DNA from: an uncultured delta proteobacterium
Lineage (GTDB): Bacteria; Myxococcota_A; Polyangia; Polyangiales; Polyangiaceae
Assembly (NCBI GenBank): GCA_903893335.1
Contig: CAITLX010000039.1
Location: 1-13,650 of the forward strand
Direction: 5' to 3'
DNA: 13,650 nucleotides
Shown here: in pieces, positions 1 to 7,182 of the stretch
Layout of the letters: each line of letters opens with the position of its first letter
Position numbering within the stretch: the first letter of the stretch is position 1
Position numbers and translations under genes: made by a program
The notes under the pieces: model-generated
Seen by the model: only the letters and a program-made list of their open reading frames with translations
What the model was told of the DNA's origin: nothing
The model's database searches: none

Positions 1-892
1 CCGCGCCGCCGAGCACGCCGTCGACGACGAGCGACCGCAGCCACCCCTGGCCGAGCCAGGGGCCGACGGTCGCGGCCAGCGCGGCGATCGCGGCGCCGAG
101 CGCGCCCGAGGCCGGGTCGGCGATGAGGAAGACCGCCGCGAAGGTGGCGGCCATGATCGAGACGAACACGATGGGGCCGAGCACGGGATGCAACAGCCAC
201 GCGTCGGCGCGCTCGGTCCGGGCGCGCCGCGCGCGCGCCTTCGCGTCCGCGTCGTGCCGCTCGCTGACGACGTCGAGCGCGAGCGCGTCGGGGTCCCAGT
301 CGGCCTCGGGGCGCGCCGTGGCGTCGTCCGAGGCGAGCCTCTCGCGCACCGCCGCGAGCACGGTGGGCTTCGCGCCTGGGTCCTTCGCGCTGACCACGAT
401 GACCGGCACGCCGAGCACGCCCTCGAGCGCCTCGCGATCGATCTCGTGCCCCTCGGCGTGCACGACGTCGGCCTGCGTCACGACCACCAGCAGCGCGACG
501 GGGCGCGCGAGCAGCTCGCGCGTCAGGCGCAGCCCGAGGCCGAGCCGGTTGCCATCGACCACCTGCACGACGAGCGCGACGGCGTCGTCCCCGGCGCGCG
601 AGAGGAACGCGCGCGCGACCCCCTCGTCGGTGGCGGGGTCGACCGCCGCGTCGAGCGAGTAGACGCCCGGCAAATCGACCAGGCGCGCGGCGCCTCCTCC
701 CGGCAGCGCCACGGCCCCCTCGAGCACGTCCGTCGTGATGCCGGGGAAGTTGCCGACGTGGGCGTCGCCTCCGGTGAGGCGGTTGTACAGGGCCGATTTC
801 CCCGCGTTGGGCCTTCCGACCAGCACCACGAGCGGTGCACCGGTGGGCGCTGCGGGAGGGGGGGCGGCGGGGGTGTGGCAGTCCGCGGTCAC
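1..892 (-). CDS. feoB: Ferrous iron transporter FeoB, N-terminal part (cut by window edge)
   Basis: FeoB is the inner-membrane Fe(II) permease with a cytoplasmic G-protein domain at its N terminus. The 297 codons present show the whole G domain. G1 is GRPNAGKSALYN at residues 26-37, G2 is the Thr in VGNFPGITTD, G3 is DLPG followed by VYSL, G4 is TQAD and G5 is SAK. A linker rich in Arg, Asp and Ala follows, then the first hydrophobic segment (VLGPIVFVSIMAATFAAVFL), after which the window ends. The start is a GTG at 892 whose bases overlap the feoA stop in a GTGA, so translation is probably coupled to feoA; no separate Shine-Dalgarno is visible. G4 is TQAD where FeoB and most small GTPases have N[KM]xD, which may affect guanine selectivity. 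The family call is firm; the rest of the permease is outside the window. Confidence 0.93.
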   Translation of the reverse strand, partial: MTADCHTPAAPPPAAPTGAPLVVLVGRPNAGKSALYNRLTGGDAHVGNFPGITTDVLEGAVALPGGGAARLVDLPGVYSLDAAVDPATDEGVARAFLSRAGDDAVALVVQVVDGNRLGLGLRLTRELLARPVALLVVVTQADVVHAEGHEIDREALEGVLGVPVIVVSAKDPGAKPTVLAAVRERLASDDATARPEADWDPDALALDVVSERHDADAKARARRARTERADAWLLHPVLGPIVFVSIMAATFAAVFLIADPASGALGAAIAALAATVGPWLGQGWLRSLVVDGVLGGA

Positions 893-1179
893 GGGAGGCG
901 CTCGATGCGGATGGCGCGGGCGAGCGGCCCCGCGATGGCGAACTCGCCCCCCGAGCTGAAGCGCACGTGCAGCGGGTCGCCGGTGGGGGCACGCCGCAGC
1001 ACGCGCACCTCCTGACCCTCGGCGATGCCCATCGCGCGCAGCATCGCGCCCTCGTCGATCTCGACGTCGAGCCCGACGATGCGCGCGGCGACCCCGCTCG
1101 GCAGGCCCGCGAGGTCGTCCCGGTCGGCGCGCGCTGGAGCGGTCAGGTGCGGCAGGGCCAGCGATGCGGCGCGGGGCAT
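889..1179 (-). CDS. feoA: FeoA-family SH3-like iron transport accessory protein
   Basis: Small cytoplasmic protein of 96 residues, immediately upstream of feoB, that is thought to assist or regulate FeoB. Residues 28-96 have the FeoA pattern: a short helix, then GxxxRAMGIAEGQEVRVLRRAP, a run resembling DPLHVRF, and a final strand with GEFAIAGPLARAIRI. These match the SH3-like fold with its L-x-x-x-G-[IL] core. The first 27 residues (PRAASLALPHLTAPARADRD) are extra compared with the usual length of about 75. No Shine-Dalgarno precedes the ATG at 1179, so the start could lie further downstream. The TGA stop overlaps the feoB GTG by 4 bp, the arrangement expected of a feoAB operon. A candidate promoter with a Fur-like site lies about 30-60 bp upstream. 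Confidence 0.88.
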   Translation of the reverse strand: MPRAASLALPHLTAPARADRDDLAGLPSGVAARIVGLDVEIDEGAMLRAMGIAEGQEVRVLRRAPTGDPLHVRFSSGGEFAIAGPLARAIRIERLP

Positions 1180-1209
1180 GGGGCTTGGACGGGGGACGCG
1201 GCGGCGGGA

Positions 1210-1237
1210 AATCGAACTCGATACTCGTTATCACCAA
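1210..1237 (-). promoter_or_regulatory. Candidate feoAB promoter with Fur-like operator
   Basis: An A/T-rich island in otherwise GC-rich sequence. On the minus strand it reads TTGGTG (1237-1232), a 16-nt spacer, then TCGATT (1215-1210), a weak -35/-10 pair that would give a leader of about 24 nt before feoA. Between and over these boxes lies GATAACGAGTATCGAGTTC (1232-1214), which by hand count matches the classical 19-bp Fur box (GATAATGATAATCATTATC) at 12 of 19 positions. Fur control of feoAB is known in many proteobacteria; here it is inferred from position and partial match only. Confidence 0.33.
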
Positions 1238-1375
1238 GCCGCGCCGGCTGCCCGTGAAACCGGAGGTTGCGGGATCCGGGGAGGTCCTCCTCCGGCGCTC
1301 GCACGCGGCGCGCCGCATCGCCTTGACGCGGCACCGGGGCGCGGCTCCCATCGGCGCCCGGAGGTTTCGATCGCG

Positions 1376-4300
1376 ATGTCCCGCCACGCCACCCGTGCTT
1401 CGTTCGCCGCCGCCCTCGCGGCGGCCCTTCTCGCGCTCTCTTGCTCGAGCTCGCCCGGCGACGCCGGGGGGCCCGCCGAGCAGGGCGGAGCCGCGGGGGC
1501 AGGGGGAGGCATCGCCGGAGACGCCGCGGCCGACGCGGCCGACGCAGCGCCCGAGGCGGGCGATGACGGCGCCGCCGACGCCGCCTCGGACACCGGGGCC
1601 GACGCGGGCTCGGACGCGAGCGGGGGCGACGGCGGGTGCGTCGACGCCTGCAACGGCGGGGCGAAGCAGTGCTCGGGCGCGCAGGTCGAGACGTGCACGC
1701 TCCAGGCGAGCGGCTGCTACGCGTGGGGGGCGGCCGAGGACTGCGGCGCCAACCTCACCTGCTCGGGGGGCCACTGCGTGCTGGCGTGCAGCGACCAGTG
1801 CAGCGCCGGCCAGAAGCAGTGCGTCGGCGGCAAGCCCGAGACGTGCGACCCGCAGGCGAGCGGCTGCTACGGCTGGTCGGCCCCGGGCACCTGCCCCAGC
1901 GGCACGACCTGCTCGGGGGGAAGCTGCGCGTCGTCGTGCAACGACCAGTGCGCGGGCGGGCAGAAGCGGTGCAGCGGCGCCAACGTGCAGTCGTGCGATC
2001 TGCAATCGAACGGCTGCTACGACTGGAGCGCCACCGCGTCGTGCCAGACGAACTACACCTGCACCGGCTTCGGCCAGTGCACCCTGGCGTGCAGCGACAG
2101 CTGCACCCCCGGCAGCCGCCAGTGCTCGGGCGACCTCATCCAGGACTGCGTGATCGCGCCGAGCGGCTGCTACGCGTGGGGCACCGCGTCGAGCTGCGGC
2201 GGCAACCAGGCCTGCTCGAGCGGTCACTGCGTGCTCTCGTGCTCCGACGCGTGCTCGAGCGGCACCAAGCAATGCGCCTCGGGCGGCGTGCAGACGTGCC
2301 AGCTCGGCACGAGCGGGTGCAACGTCTGGTCGTCGGCGTCGGCGTGCACCGGCAACACGACGTGCAGCGGCGGCCAGTGCGTGCAGACGTGCAGCGACCT
2401 CTGCACGCCCGGCACCAAGCAGTGCTCGGGCGTGTCGGGCATCCAGACCTGCTCGCAGCAGTCGAACGGCTGCTACGACTGGGGCTCGTCGGGCACCTGC
2501 CCCTCGGGCTACCAGTGCCAGTCCGGCGCGTGCGCGCCCTCGTGCACCGACGCCTGCTCGGCGGGCAGCAAGCAGTGCTCGGGCGCGCAGGTGCAGTCGT
2601 GCGCCATCGGCTCGAACGGCTGCTACGCTTGGTCGAGCGCGTCCAGCTGCCAGTCGAACTACACCTGCCAGGCGGGCCAGTGCGTGCTCGCGTGCACCGA
2701 CGCGTGCGTGTCGGGCACCAGCCAGTGCCAGGGCTCGCAGCTCCAGCCCTGCGTGCTGCAGTCGAGCGGCTGCTACGGCTGGGGCACCGCGCAGACCTGC
2801 CAGACCAACTACGCCTGCTCGGGGGGCCAGTGCGTGCTCTCCTGCACCAACAAGTGCCAGCAGGGCAGCTCGCAGTGCGCCAGCGGCACCACGATCCAGT
2901 CGTGCGTCGTGCAGTCGAACGGCTGCACCGACTGGGCGCCCGCCGCGAGCTGCGGCGCGAGCTCGACCTGCACCGCGGGCGCGTGCGTCTCGGCCACGTG
3001 CAACGTGGGCGACACGCGCTGCGGCCAGAACGTCGTCGAGCAGTGCAACTCCGCGCACCAGTGGCAGACGATCCAAGTGTGCGCCCAGGGCTGCACCGCG
3101 GCCACCGTGCAGTGCGCCTCGGTGGCGAGCTGCACGGCGGGCGCGCTGCAGTGCGCCGGCACCAACGTCGTCGAGCAGTGCAACCCGACGGGCAGCGCGT
3201 GGCAGGCGGTCGCCACCTGCGCGTCGAGCTGCGTGGCCGGCCTCTGCGGCACCCCCTGCACCGCGGGCGAGAAGCGCTGCAACGGCGCGACGCCCGAGAC
3301 CTGCAACGCGACGGGCACGGGCTGGACGCAGTCGGCTGCCTGCGCGACGACGTGCGTGGCGTCGGTCGGCGCCTGCGCCGAGACGTCGCTGACCATCGAC
3401 GCGAACTCGAACCAGACGCTCGACGGCGAGCACTTCTACGACGGCGACGTCGTCATCAAGAACACGAGCGTCCTGACGGTGCCGAGCGGCAGGCTCGTCA
3501 TCCACGCGCGCTCGTTCACGCTCGACGCCACCTCGGCCATCAACGTCGCGGCGACCTGCAACGACGCGCGCGGCCGGGGCTCCGACACCGGCGTCTCCTC
3601 GTGCAGCGCGACGTACTGCACCGCTTCGGCGACGGTTCCGGCCGGCTCGGGCGGCTCGTTCGGGACCGTCGGCGCGTCGGGTCTGCAGTCGACGAGCTGC
3701 TACTACGGCTACGCGTCGCCCTATTACTTCTACTGCAATGCCGCGCGCACGGCTCCGGCGGCCTACGGCATCGCGGACGACGAGGCGGCGTGCGGCGGCA
3801 AGGGGGGGACCGGCACCTCGGGCGTCGGCGGGTTCGGCGGCGGGTTGCTCGCGGTCTACGCGCCGACCGTCACCGTGCAGGGCGCGATCACCGCGAAGGG
3901 CGCGGATGGCTCCGGCGTCTCCGGCGGCGGAGCCGGCGGCGGCGTCGTCTTGCGCGCGACGGGCGCGCTCACGTTCAGCGGCTCGATCAACGTGTCGGGC
4001 GGCAATGGCGCAGGCGGCGGCGGCGCAGGCGGCGCCGGTACCGTGAAGCTGCTCTACGGCAACACGAAGTCGGTGGCGGGCACCATCACGCCGGTCGGCT
4101 CGTCGTTCCAGTCGTACATGCCGCCGTTCGACCTCGGCTCGGCGACGCACCCGCGCACCGACCGCTGGTACAACGACGGCTTCTCGCAGGCCGAGCTCTC
4201 GTGGAGCGACCCGTACACGCAGGCTGGCGGCTACTACACGAAGCTGAGCACGACGTACGCGGCGGTGCCGACGCAGGCGACCGCCACGTTCCAGACGCCC

Positions 4301-5005
4301 GAGACCGTGCAGTTTGCGCAGTCGGCGCTCTCGGCCGGCACCAATTACCTGCACGCCGTCACGCTCGGGCCGGGCTTCACCGTCGGCACCGTCGAGGGGC
4401 GATTCCCCATCAACGTGAACGCCACGCCCCCGACCGTGTCGTCGTCGAGCTCGCACAACGGCACGACGTGGAACGCGAACACGAGCGTGTTCGTCGAGTG
4501 GACGCTGCCGCAGGCCGACGCCAACACGACGGCGTTCTGGTTCGCGTGGGACCGCTACGCCGCGACGCAGCCCGACAAGGCCTCGACGCGCCGGGTGATG
4601 GATCTCGCCGACCCGACGACCTCGAAGAAGTACTTCTTCCCGGGCAACGCCAATGGCATCTGGTACTTCCACATCCTCTCCGAGGACACGATGGGCTACC
4701 TCACCAAGGCAGCCACCCACTACCGCGTGCTCGTCGGGGCCAACCCGGGGCTCGGCAGCGTGTCGGGCACGGTCTACCTCAACGACGGCGTGTCACTCGG
4801 CCCGCTGGCGGGCGCGACCGTCACGCTCAACCGCGGTGTCAACACGACGACCACCAACGGGACGGGCGGCTTCTCGTTCCCCAACACGGTGTACGCGCAG
4901 GACTACGAGATCCGCGCGAGCAAGACGGGCTACAAGGACGCCACCGCGACCATCACCGTCGTCGCCAACCAGACGACGACGCAGAACCTGACCGAGACGC
5001 CCTGA
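1376..5005 (+). CDS. Large Cys-rich multidomain lipoprotein (tandem 8-Cys repeats, Gly-rich solenoid, FnIII-like and CarboxypepD_reg-like domains)
   Basis: A 1209-residue exported protein of unknown function. The ATG at 1376 is chosen because GGAGG lies at 1360-1364 and a lipoprotein signal peptide follows at once: Arg-rich n-region, Ala/Leu core and a lipobox-like ALSC with Cys23. Residues 24-87 form a Gly/Ala/Asp-rich acidic tether. Residues 88-540 are nine 50-51-residue units, each with eight cysteines and a GC[YNT]xW signature. Residues 541-667 hold three shorter Cys units of the C-x-x-G-x-x-[KRQ]-C type. Residues 668-905 look like a beta-solenoid with a Gly-rich stretch at about 806-890. 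Residues 1015-1123 resemble a fibronectin-type strand sandwich. Residues 1127-1205 (GTVYL, LAGATVTL, TNGTGGFSF) resemble a carboxypeptidase regulatory-like domain. Likely cell-surface or outer-membrane anchored, with adhesion or carbohydrate binding possible but unproven. It is divergent from feoAB; a weak promoter (TTGACG 1323-1328, 17 nt, TCCCAT 1346-1351) precedes it. Confidence 0.85.
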   Translation: MSRHATRASFAAALAAALLALSCSSSPGDAGGPAEQGGAAGAGGGIAGDAAADAADAAPEAGDDGAADAASDTGADAGSDASGGDGGCVDACNGGAKQCSGAQVETCTLQASGCYAWGAAEDCGANLTCSGGHCVLACSDQCSAGQKQCVGGKPETCDPQASGCYGWSAPGTCPSGTTCSGGSCASSCNDQCAGGQKRCSGANVQSCDLQSNGCYDWSATASCQTNYTCTGFGQCTLACSDSCTPGSRQCSGDLIQDCVIAPSGCYAWGTASSCGGNQACSSGHCVLSCSDACSSGTKQCASGGVQTCQLGTSGCNVWSSASACTGNTTCSGGQCVQTCSDLCTPGTKQCSGVSGIQTCSQQSNGCYDWGSSGTCPSGYQCQSGACAPSCTDACSAGSKQCSGAQVQSCAIGSNGCYAWSSASSCQSNYTCQAGQCVLACTDACVSGTSQCQGSQLQPCVLQSSGCYGWGTAQTCQTNYACSGGQCVLSCTNKCQQGSSQCASGTTIQSCVVQSNGCTDWAPAASCGASSTCTAGACVSATCNVGDTRCGQNVVEQCNSAHQWQTIQVCAQGCTAATVQCASVASCTAGALQCAGTNVVEQCNPTGSAWQAVATCASSCVAGLCGTPCTAGEKRCNGATPETCNATGTGWTQSAACATTCVASVGACAETSLTIDANSNQTLDGEHFYDGDVVIKNTSVLTVPSGRLVIHARSFTLDATSAINVAATCNDARGRGSDTGVSSCSATYCTASATVPAGSGGSFGTVGASGLQSTSCYYGYASPYYFYCNAARTAPAAYGIADDEAACGGKGGTGTSGVGGFGGGLLAVYAPTVTVQGAITAKGADGSGVSGGGAGGGVVLRATGALTFSGSINVSGGNGAGGGGAGGAGTVKLLYGNTKSVAGTITPVGSSFQSYMPPFDLGSATHPRTDRWYNDGFSQAELSWSDPYTQAGGYYTKLSTTYAAVPTQATATFQTPETVQFAQSALSAGTNYLHAVTLGPGFTVGTVEGRFPINVNATPPTVSSSSSHNGTTWNANTSVFVEWTLPQADANTTAFWFAWDRYAATQPDKASTRRVMDLADPTTSKKYFFPGNANGIWYFHILSEDTMGYLTKAATHYRVLVGANPGLGSVSGTVYLNDGVSLGPLAGATVTLNRGVNTTTTNGTGGFSFPNTVYAQDYEIRASKTGYKDATATITVVANQTTTQNLTETP
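1637..2995 (+). repeat. Nine tandem 150/153-bp coding repeats (8-Cys units)
   Basis: Nine consecutive in-frame units inside the lipoprotein gene, beginning at the codon of each first cysteine. Units 1, 2, 4, 5, 7 and 8 are 50 codons; units 3, 6 and 9 are 51, each with one inserted residue. The shared pattern is C-x3-C-x6-C-x7(8)-C-x6-C-x8-C-x5-C-x4(5)-C, with GC[YNT]xW around the fifth cysteine. The units have diverged at both protein and DNA level, so the array looks old and is not a fresh slippage product. The even cysteine number suggests four disulfides per unit, which is inference. Confidence 0.9.
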
Positions 5006-5037
5006 CCGGCTCGGCGCCCGCGGCGCTCCCGGTCAGG
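5001..5037. terminator. Bidirectional hairpin holding both stop codons of a convergent pair
   Basis: A perfect 9-bp inverted repeat, CCTGACCGG (5001-5009) and CCGGTCAGG (5029-5037). Inside it is a second small stem, GCGCC (5014-5018) with GGCGC (5022-5026), around a 3-nt loop. The left arm contains the lipoprotein TGA (5003-5005) and the right arm contains the amidohydrolase stop (5033-5035 read on the minus strand). There is no U-tract on either side, so intrinsic termination is plausible but not canonical. Confidence 0.6.
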
Positions 5038-6058
5038 CCGGGGGCGTCGCGAGACCGAACAGGCGCGCGGCGTTCGCCCAGAGCAGGGCGTGGCGGGCCT
5101 CCGGGTCGCCCTCGGTCGCGATGAGCGCCTTCGCGACCGACATGGCCGGGTGGTAGAAGGGCCAGTCGGAGCCGTGCATGATGCGGTCGCGCGGCGCCTT
5201 CTCCACGATCTCGCGGACGCCCGCGAGCGATTGACTGGCGATCTCGAGCCACACGTTCGGGTACTTTTCGGCGAGCTCGAGCCCCACGTCGAGCTCGAGC
5301 GCTCCCGAGTGGCCGAGGATGAACGTCGTGCCGGGGTGGTCGGCGACTGCGCGCTCGTAGAGGCGCATGCGGCAGCGGCGATCGGCCGCCTCGCCCGCGA
5401 TGCCGACCGGGCCCGCGTGGAAGAAGACCATCAATCCGAGCTCGCCGGCCATGCGGAAGAGCGCGAGCGCCTTGGGGTGGTCGGGGGCGACCATCTGCAC
5501 GTTGGGGTGAAACTTGATGCCCCGCGCACCCAGGTCGCGCTGCCGCTCGAGGTGGGCGCGCGCGCGCGGGTGGTAGGGGTGCACCGAGCCGAAGCTCGAC
5601 AGCATGCCGCCGCCGCGCACCAGGCCGAGCCACGTCTCGGCGTTGCGCGAGAGGAACGGGAAGTCGATGGGCAGGAGCACGCCGTGCGCGACGCCGGTGT
5701 CGGTGAGGTCGCGCTCGAGGTTGGGGCGCGTGTGGGTCGCGCGCAGGCCGCCCGAGGTCGCCGCGCGCAGCACGAGATCGCGCTTCATCGCCTGGGTGTC
5801 GGCGGGCGAGATGTTGCGGTTGGCGTAGAGGTCGAGGTCGAGCGGCGCGCCCTGCGGCAGGTAGGTGCAGGTCAGCGGGTGCTCGCGCTCGAGGTCCACG
5901 CGCGGGCTGCCCAGGTAGCCGAGCGCCAGGTGCGTGTGCACGTCGGCGATGGGGCCGACGTCCGGGTCGACCATCGCGATGCGGCCATCGCGTACGTCGA
6001 ACCAGGGGAGCGCGGAGAGGCCGAGCAGCGTTTCGAAGCGGGTGGGGTGGTCGGGCAT
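5033..6058 (-). CDS. Amidohydrolase-family (amidohydrolase_2-like) metal-dependent hydrolase
   Basis: A 341-residue cytoplasmic TIM-barrel hydrolase of the amidohydrolase superfamily; the substrate is unknown. Family landmarks are DVHTHL with His41 and His43 at the end of strand 1, GIKFHPN with Lys182/His184, FFHAG with His214, LGHSGA with His250, and HGSDWPF with Asp298 as the likely catalytic aspartate. The final segment LLWANAARLFGL is the usual C-terminal helix of amidohydrolase_2 proteins, whose members include decarboxylases and lactonases. Start choice is uncertain: neither the ATG at 6058 nor the in-frame ATG at 6073 has a Shine-Dalgarno. Upstream TTGACG (6100-6095), 17 nt, TCAGAT (6077-6072) would place transcription start just before the 6058 ATG, which is why I prefer it. 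Divergent from bioB and convergent with the lipoprotein gene. No operon partner. Confidence 0.85.
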   Translation of the reverse strand: MPDHPTRFETLLGLSALPWFDVRDGRIAMVDPDVGPIADVHTHLALGYLGSPRVDLEREHPLTCTYLPQGAPLDLDLYANRNISPADTQAMKRDLVLRAATSGGLRATHTRPNLERDLTDTGVAHGVLLPIDFPFLSRNAETWLGLVRGGGMLSSFGSVHPYHPRARAHLERQRDLGARGIKFHPNVQMVAPDHPKALALFRMAGELGLMVFFHAGPVGIAGEAADRRCRMRLYERAVADHPGTTFILGHSGALELDVGLELAEKYPNVWLEIASQSLAGVREIVEKAPRDRIMHGSDWPFYHPAMSVAKALIATEGDPEARHALLWANAARLFGLATPPA

Positions 6059-6169
6059 GGTTGCGGCGGGCATCTGATCGCACCGCTTCGGCTCCGTCAA
6101 CGCGCCGCCCTGGGCAGGCAGGGCGCGGGCTCCCCGCGGGCGGGCGAGATGGGGTACAAACGCACCCCC

Positions 6170-7165
6170 ATGAGCGACGCCCAAGCCCCCGCCGCCACCC
6201 CGCCCGCGACGCGCCACGACTGGTCGAAGGCCGAGATCCGCGCGCTGTACGACCTGCCGCTGTTCGACCTCGTCGATCAGGCGCGCGCCGTGCACCGCGC
6301 CAGCCAGCCCGCCGGCGAGGTGCAGCTGTGCACGCTGCTCAGCGTCAAGACGGGCGGCTGCGAGGAGGACTGCGGCTACTGCCCGCAGTCGAGCCACCAC
6401 GCCGGCTCGGTCGAGCCCGAGCGCATGCTCGGCGAGGCCGAGGTGCTCGAGGCCGCCGGGCGCGCGCGCGCGAAGGGCGCGACGCGCTTCTGCATGGGCG
6501 CGGCGTGGCGCGAGGTGAAGGAGGGCCCGGCGTTCGACCGCGTGCTCGACATGATCCGCGGCGTGAAGCAGCTTGGGCTCGAGACGTGCTGCACGCTCGG
6601 CATGCTCACCGACGACCAGGCCGCGCGCCTCAAGGCCGCGGGGCTCGACGCGTACAACCACAACCTCGACACCTCGCGCGAGCACTACCGCTCGATCATC
6701 AGCACGCGCACCTTCGACGACCGCATGGCGACGCTCGCGCGCGTGCGCCGCGTCGGCATCCATGTCTGCACCGGCGGCATCATCGGCATGGGCGAGTCGG
6801 CCGACGACCGCTGCGGGATGCTCCACGAGCTCGCGACGCTCGACCCGCACCCCGAGAGCGTGCCCATCAACGCGCTCGTGCGCATCGAGGGCACGCCGCT
6901 CGCGACGCTGCCGCCCATCGACCCGCTCGACCTCGTGCGCATGATCGCCGTCGCGCGCATCCTCATGCCGGGCTCGCGCGTGCGGCTCTCGGCCGGGCGC
7001 ACCGATCTGCCGCGCGAGGCGCAGCTGCTCTGCCTCTACGCGGGCGCCAACTCGATCTTCTACGGCGACCGCCTGCTCACGACGGGCAACCCCGCCGAGG
7101 AGGCCGACGTCGAGCTGCTGCGCGACGCCGGGCTTCGCCCCATGGTGTCGGCCCCCTCGCCCTGA
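6170..7165 (+). CDS. bioB: Biotin synthase
   Basis: Radical SAM enzyme that inserts sulfur into dethiobiotin in the last step of biotin synthesis. The 331 residues carry every signature I can check. GGCEEDCGYCPQS has Cys64, Cys68 and Cys71 for the [4Fe-4S]-SAM cluster. The [2Fe-2S] sulfur-donor ligands are RFCMGAAWR (Cys108), ETCCTLG (Cys140), GIHVCTGGIIGMGE (Cys200) and VRLSAGR (Arg272); these match E. coli Cys97, Cys128, Cys188 and Arg260 with an offset of 11-12. YNHNLDTS and NSIFYGDRLLTT are also typical. The ATG at 6170 gives the expected length; an in-frame ATG at 6149 would add seven residues. No bioA, bioD or bioF is adjacent, so this is a solitary gene. A possible -10-like TACAAA sits at 6155-6160 without a clear -35. 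Confidence 0.97.
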   Translation: MSDAQAPAATPPATRHDWSKAEIRALYDLPLFDLVDQARAVHRASQPAGEVQLCTLLSVKTGGCEEDCGYCPQSSHHAGSVEPERMLGEAEVLEAAGRARAKGATRFCMGAAWREVKEGPAFDRVLDMIRGVKQLGLETCCTLGMLTDDQAARLKAAGLDAYNHNLDTSREHYRSIISTRTFDDRMATLARVRRVGIHVCTGGIIGMGESADDRCGMLHELATLDPHPESVPINALVRIEGTPLATLPPIDPLDLVRMIAVARILMPGSRVRLSAGRTDLPREAQLLCLYAGANSIFYGDRLLTTGNPAEEADVELLRDAGLRPMVSAPSP

Positions 7166-7182
7166 GCGGCGAGGCTCAGGGC
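7159..7182. terminator. Bidirectional hairpin holding both stop codons (bioB / radical SAM)
   Basis: A perfect 9-bp inverted repeat, GCCCTGAGC (7159-7167) and GCTCAGGGC (7174-7182), with the 6-nt loop GGCGAG. The left arm includes the bioB TGA (7163-7165) and the right arm the stop of the convergent radical SAM gene (7176-7178, minus strand). The genes are separated by only 10 bp, so this hairpin is the whole intergenic region. No U-tract follows on either strand. Confidence 0.6.

Noticed and set aside
1205..1240. On the minus strand, GAGTTCGATTTCCCGCC looks like a tRNA T-arm and 3' end
   Set aside because: The five bases either side of the TTCGATT loop do not pair, and no acceptor, D or anticodon arm can be built around it.
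1164..2153. Long Arg/Ala/Pro-rich open frames overlapping the Cys-rich lipoprotein gene, including one of over 1100 codons from 1636 to 5124
   Set aside because: They are shadows of the +2 frame gene: composition is extreme (Arg-rich), with no recognisable domain, while the lipoprotein frame has a signal peptide, repeats and a Shine-Dalgarno.
5090..6148. Upstream in-frame extension of bioB over the amidohydrolase gene
   Set aside because: The extension is antisense to a clear amidohydrolase and has no biotin synthase similarity; bioB reaches normal length from 6170.
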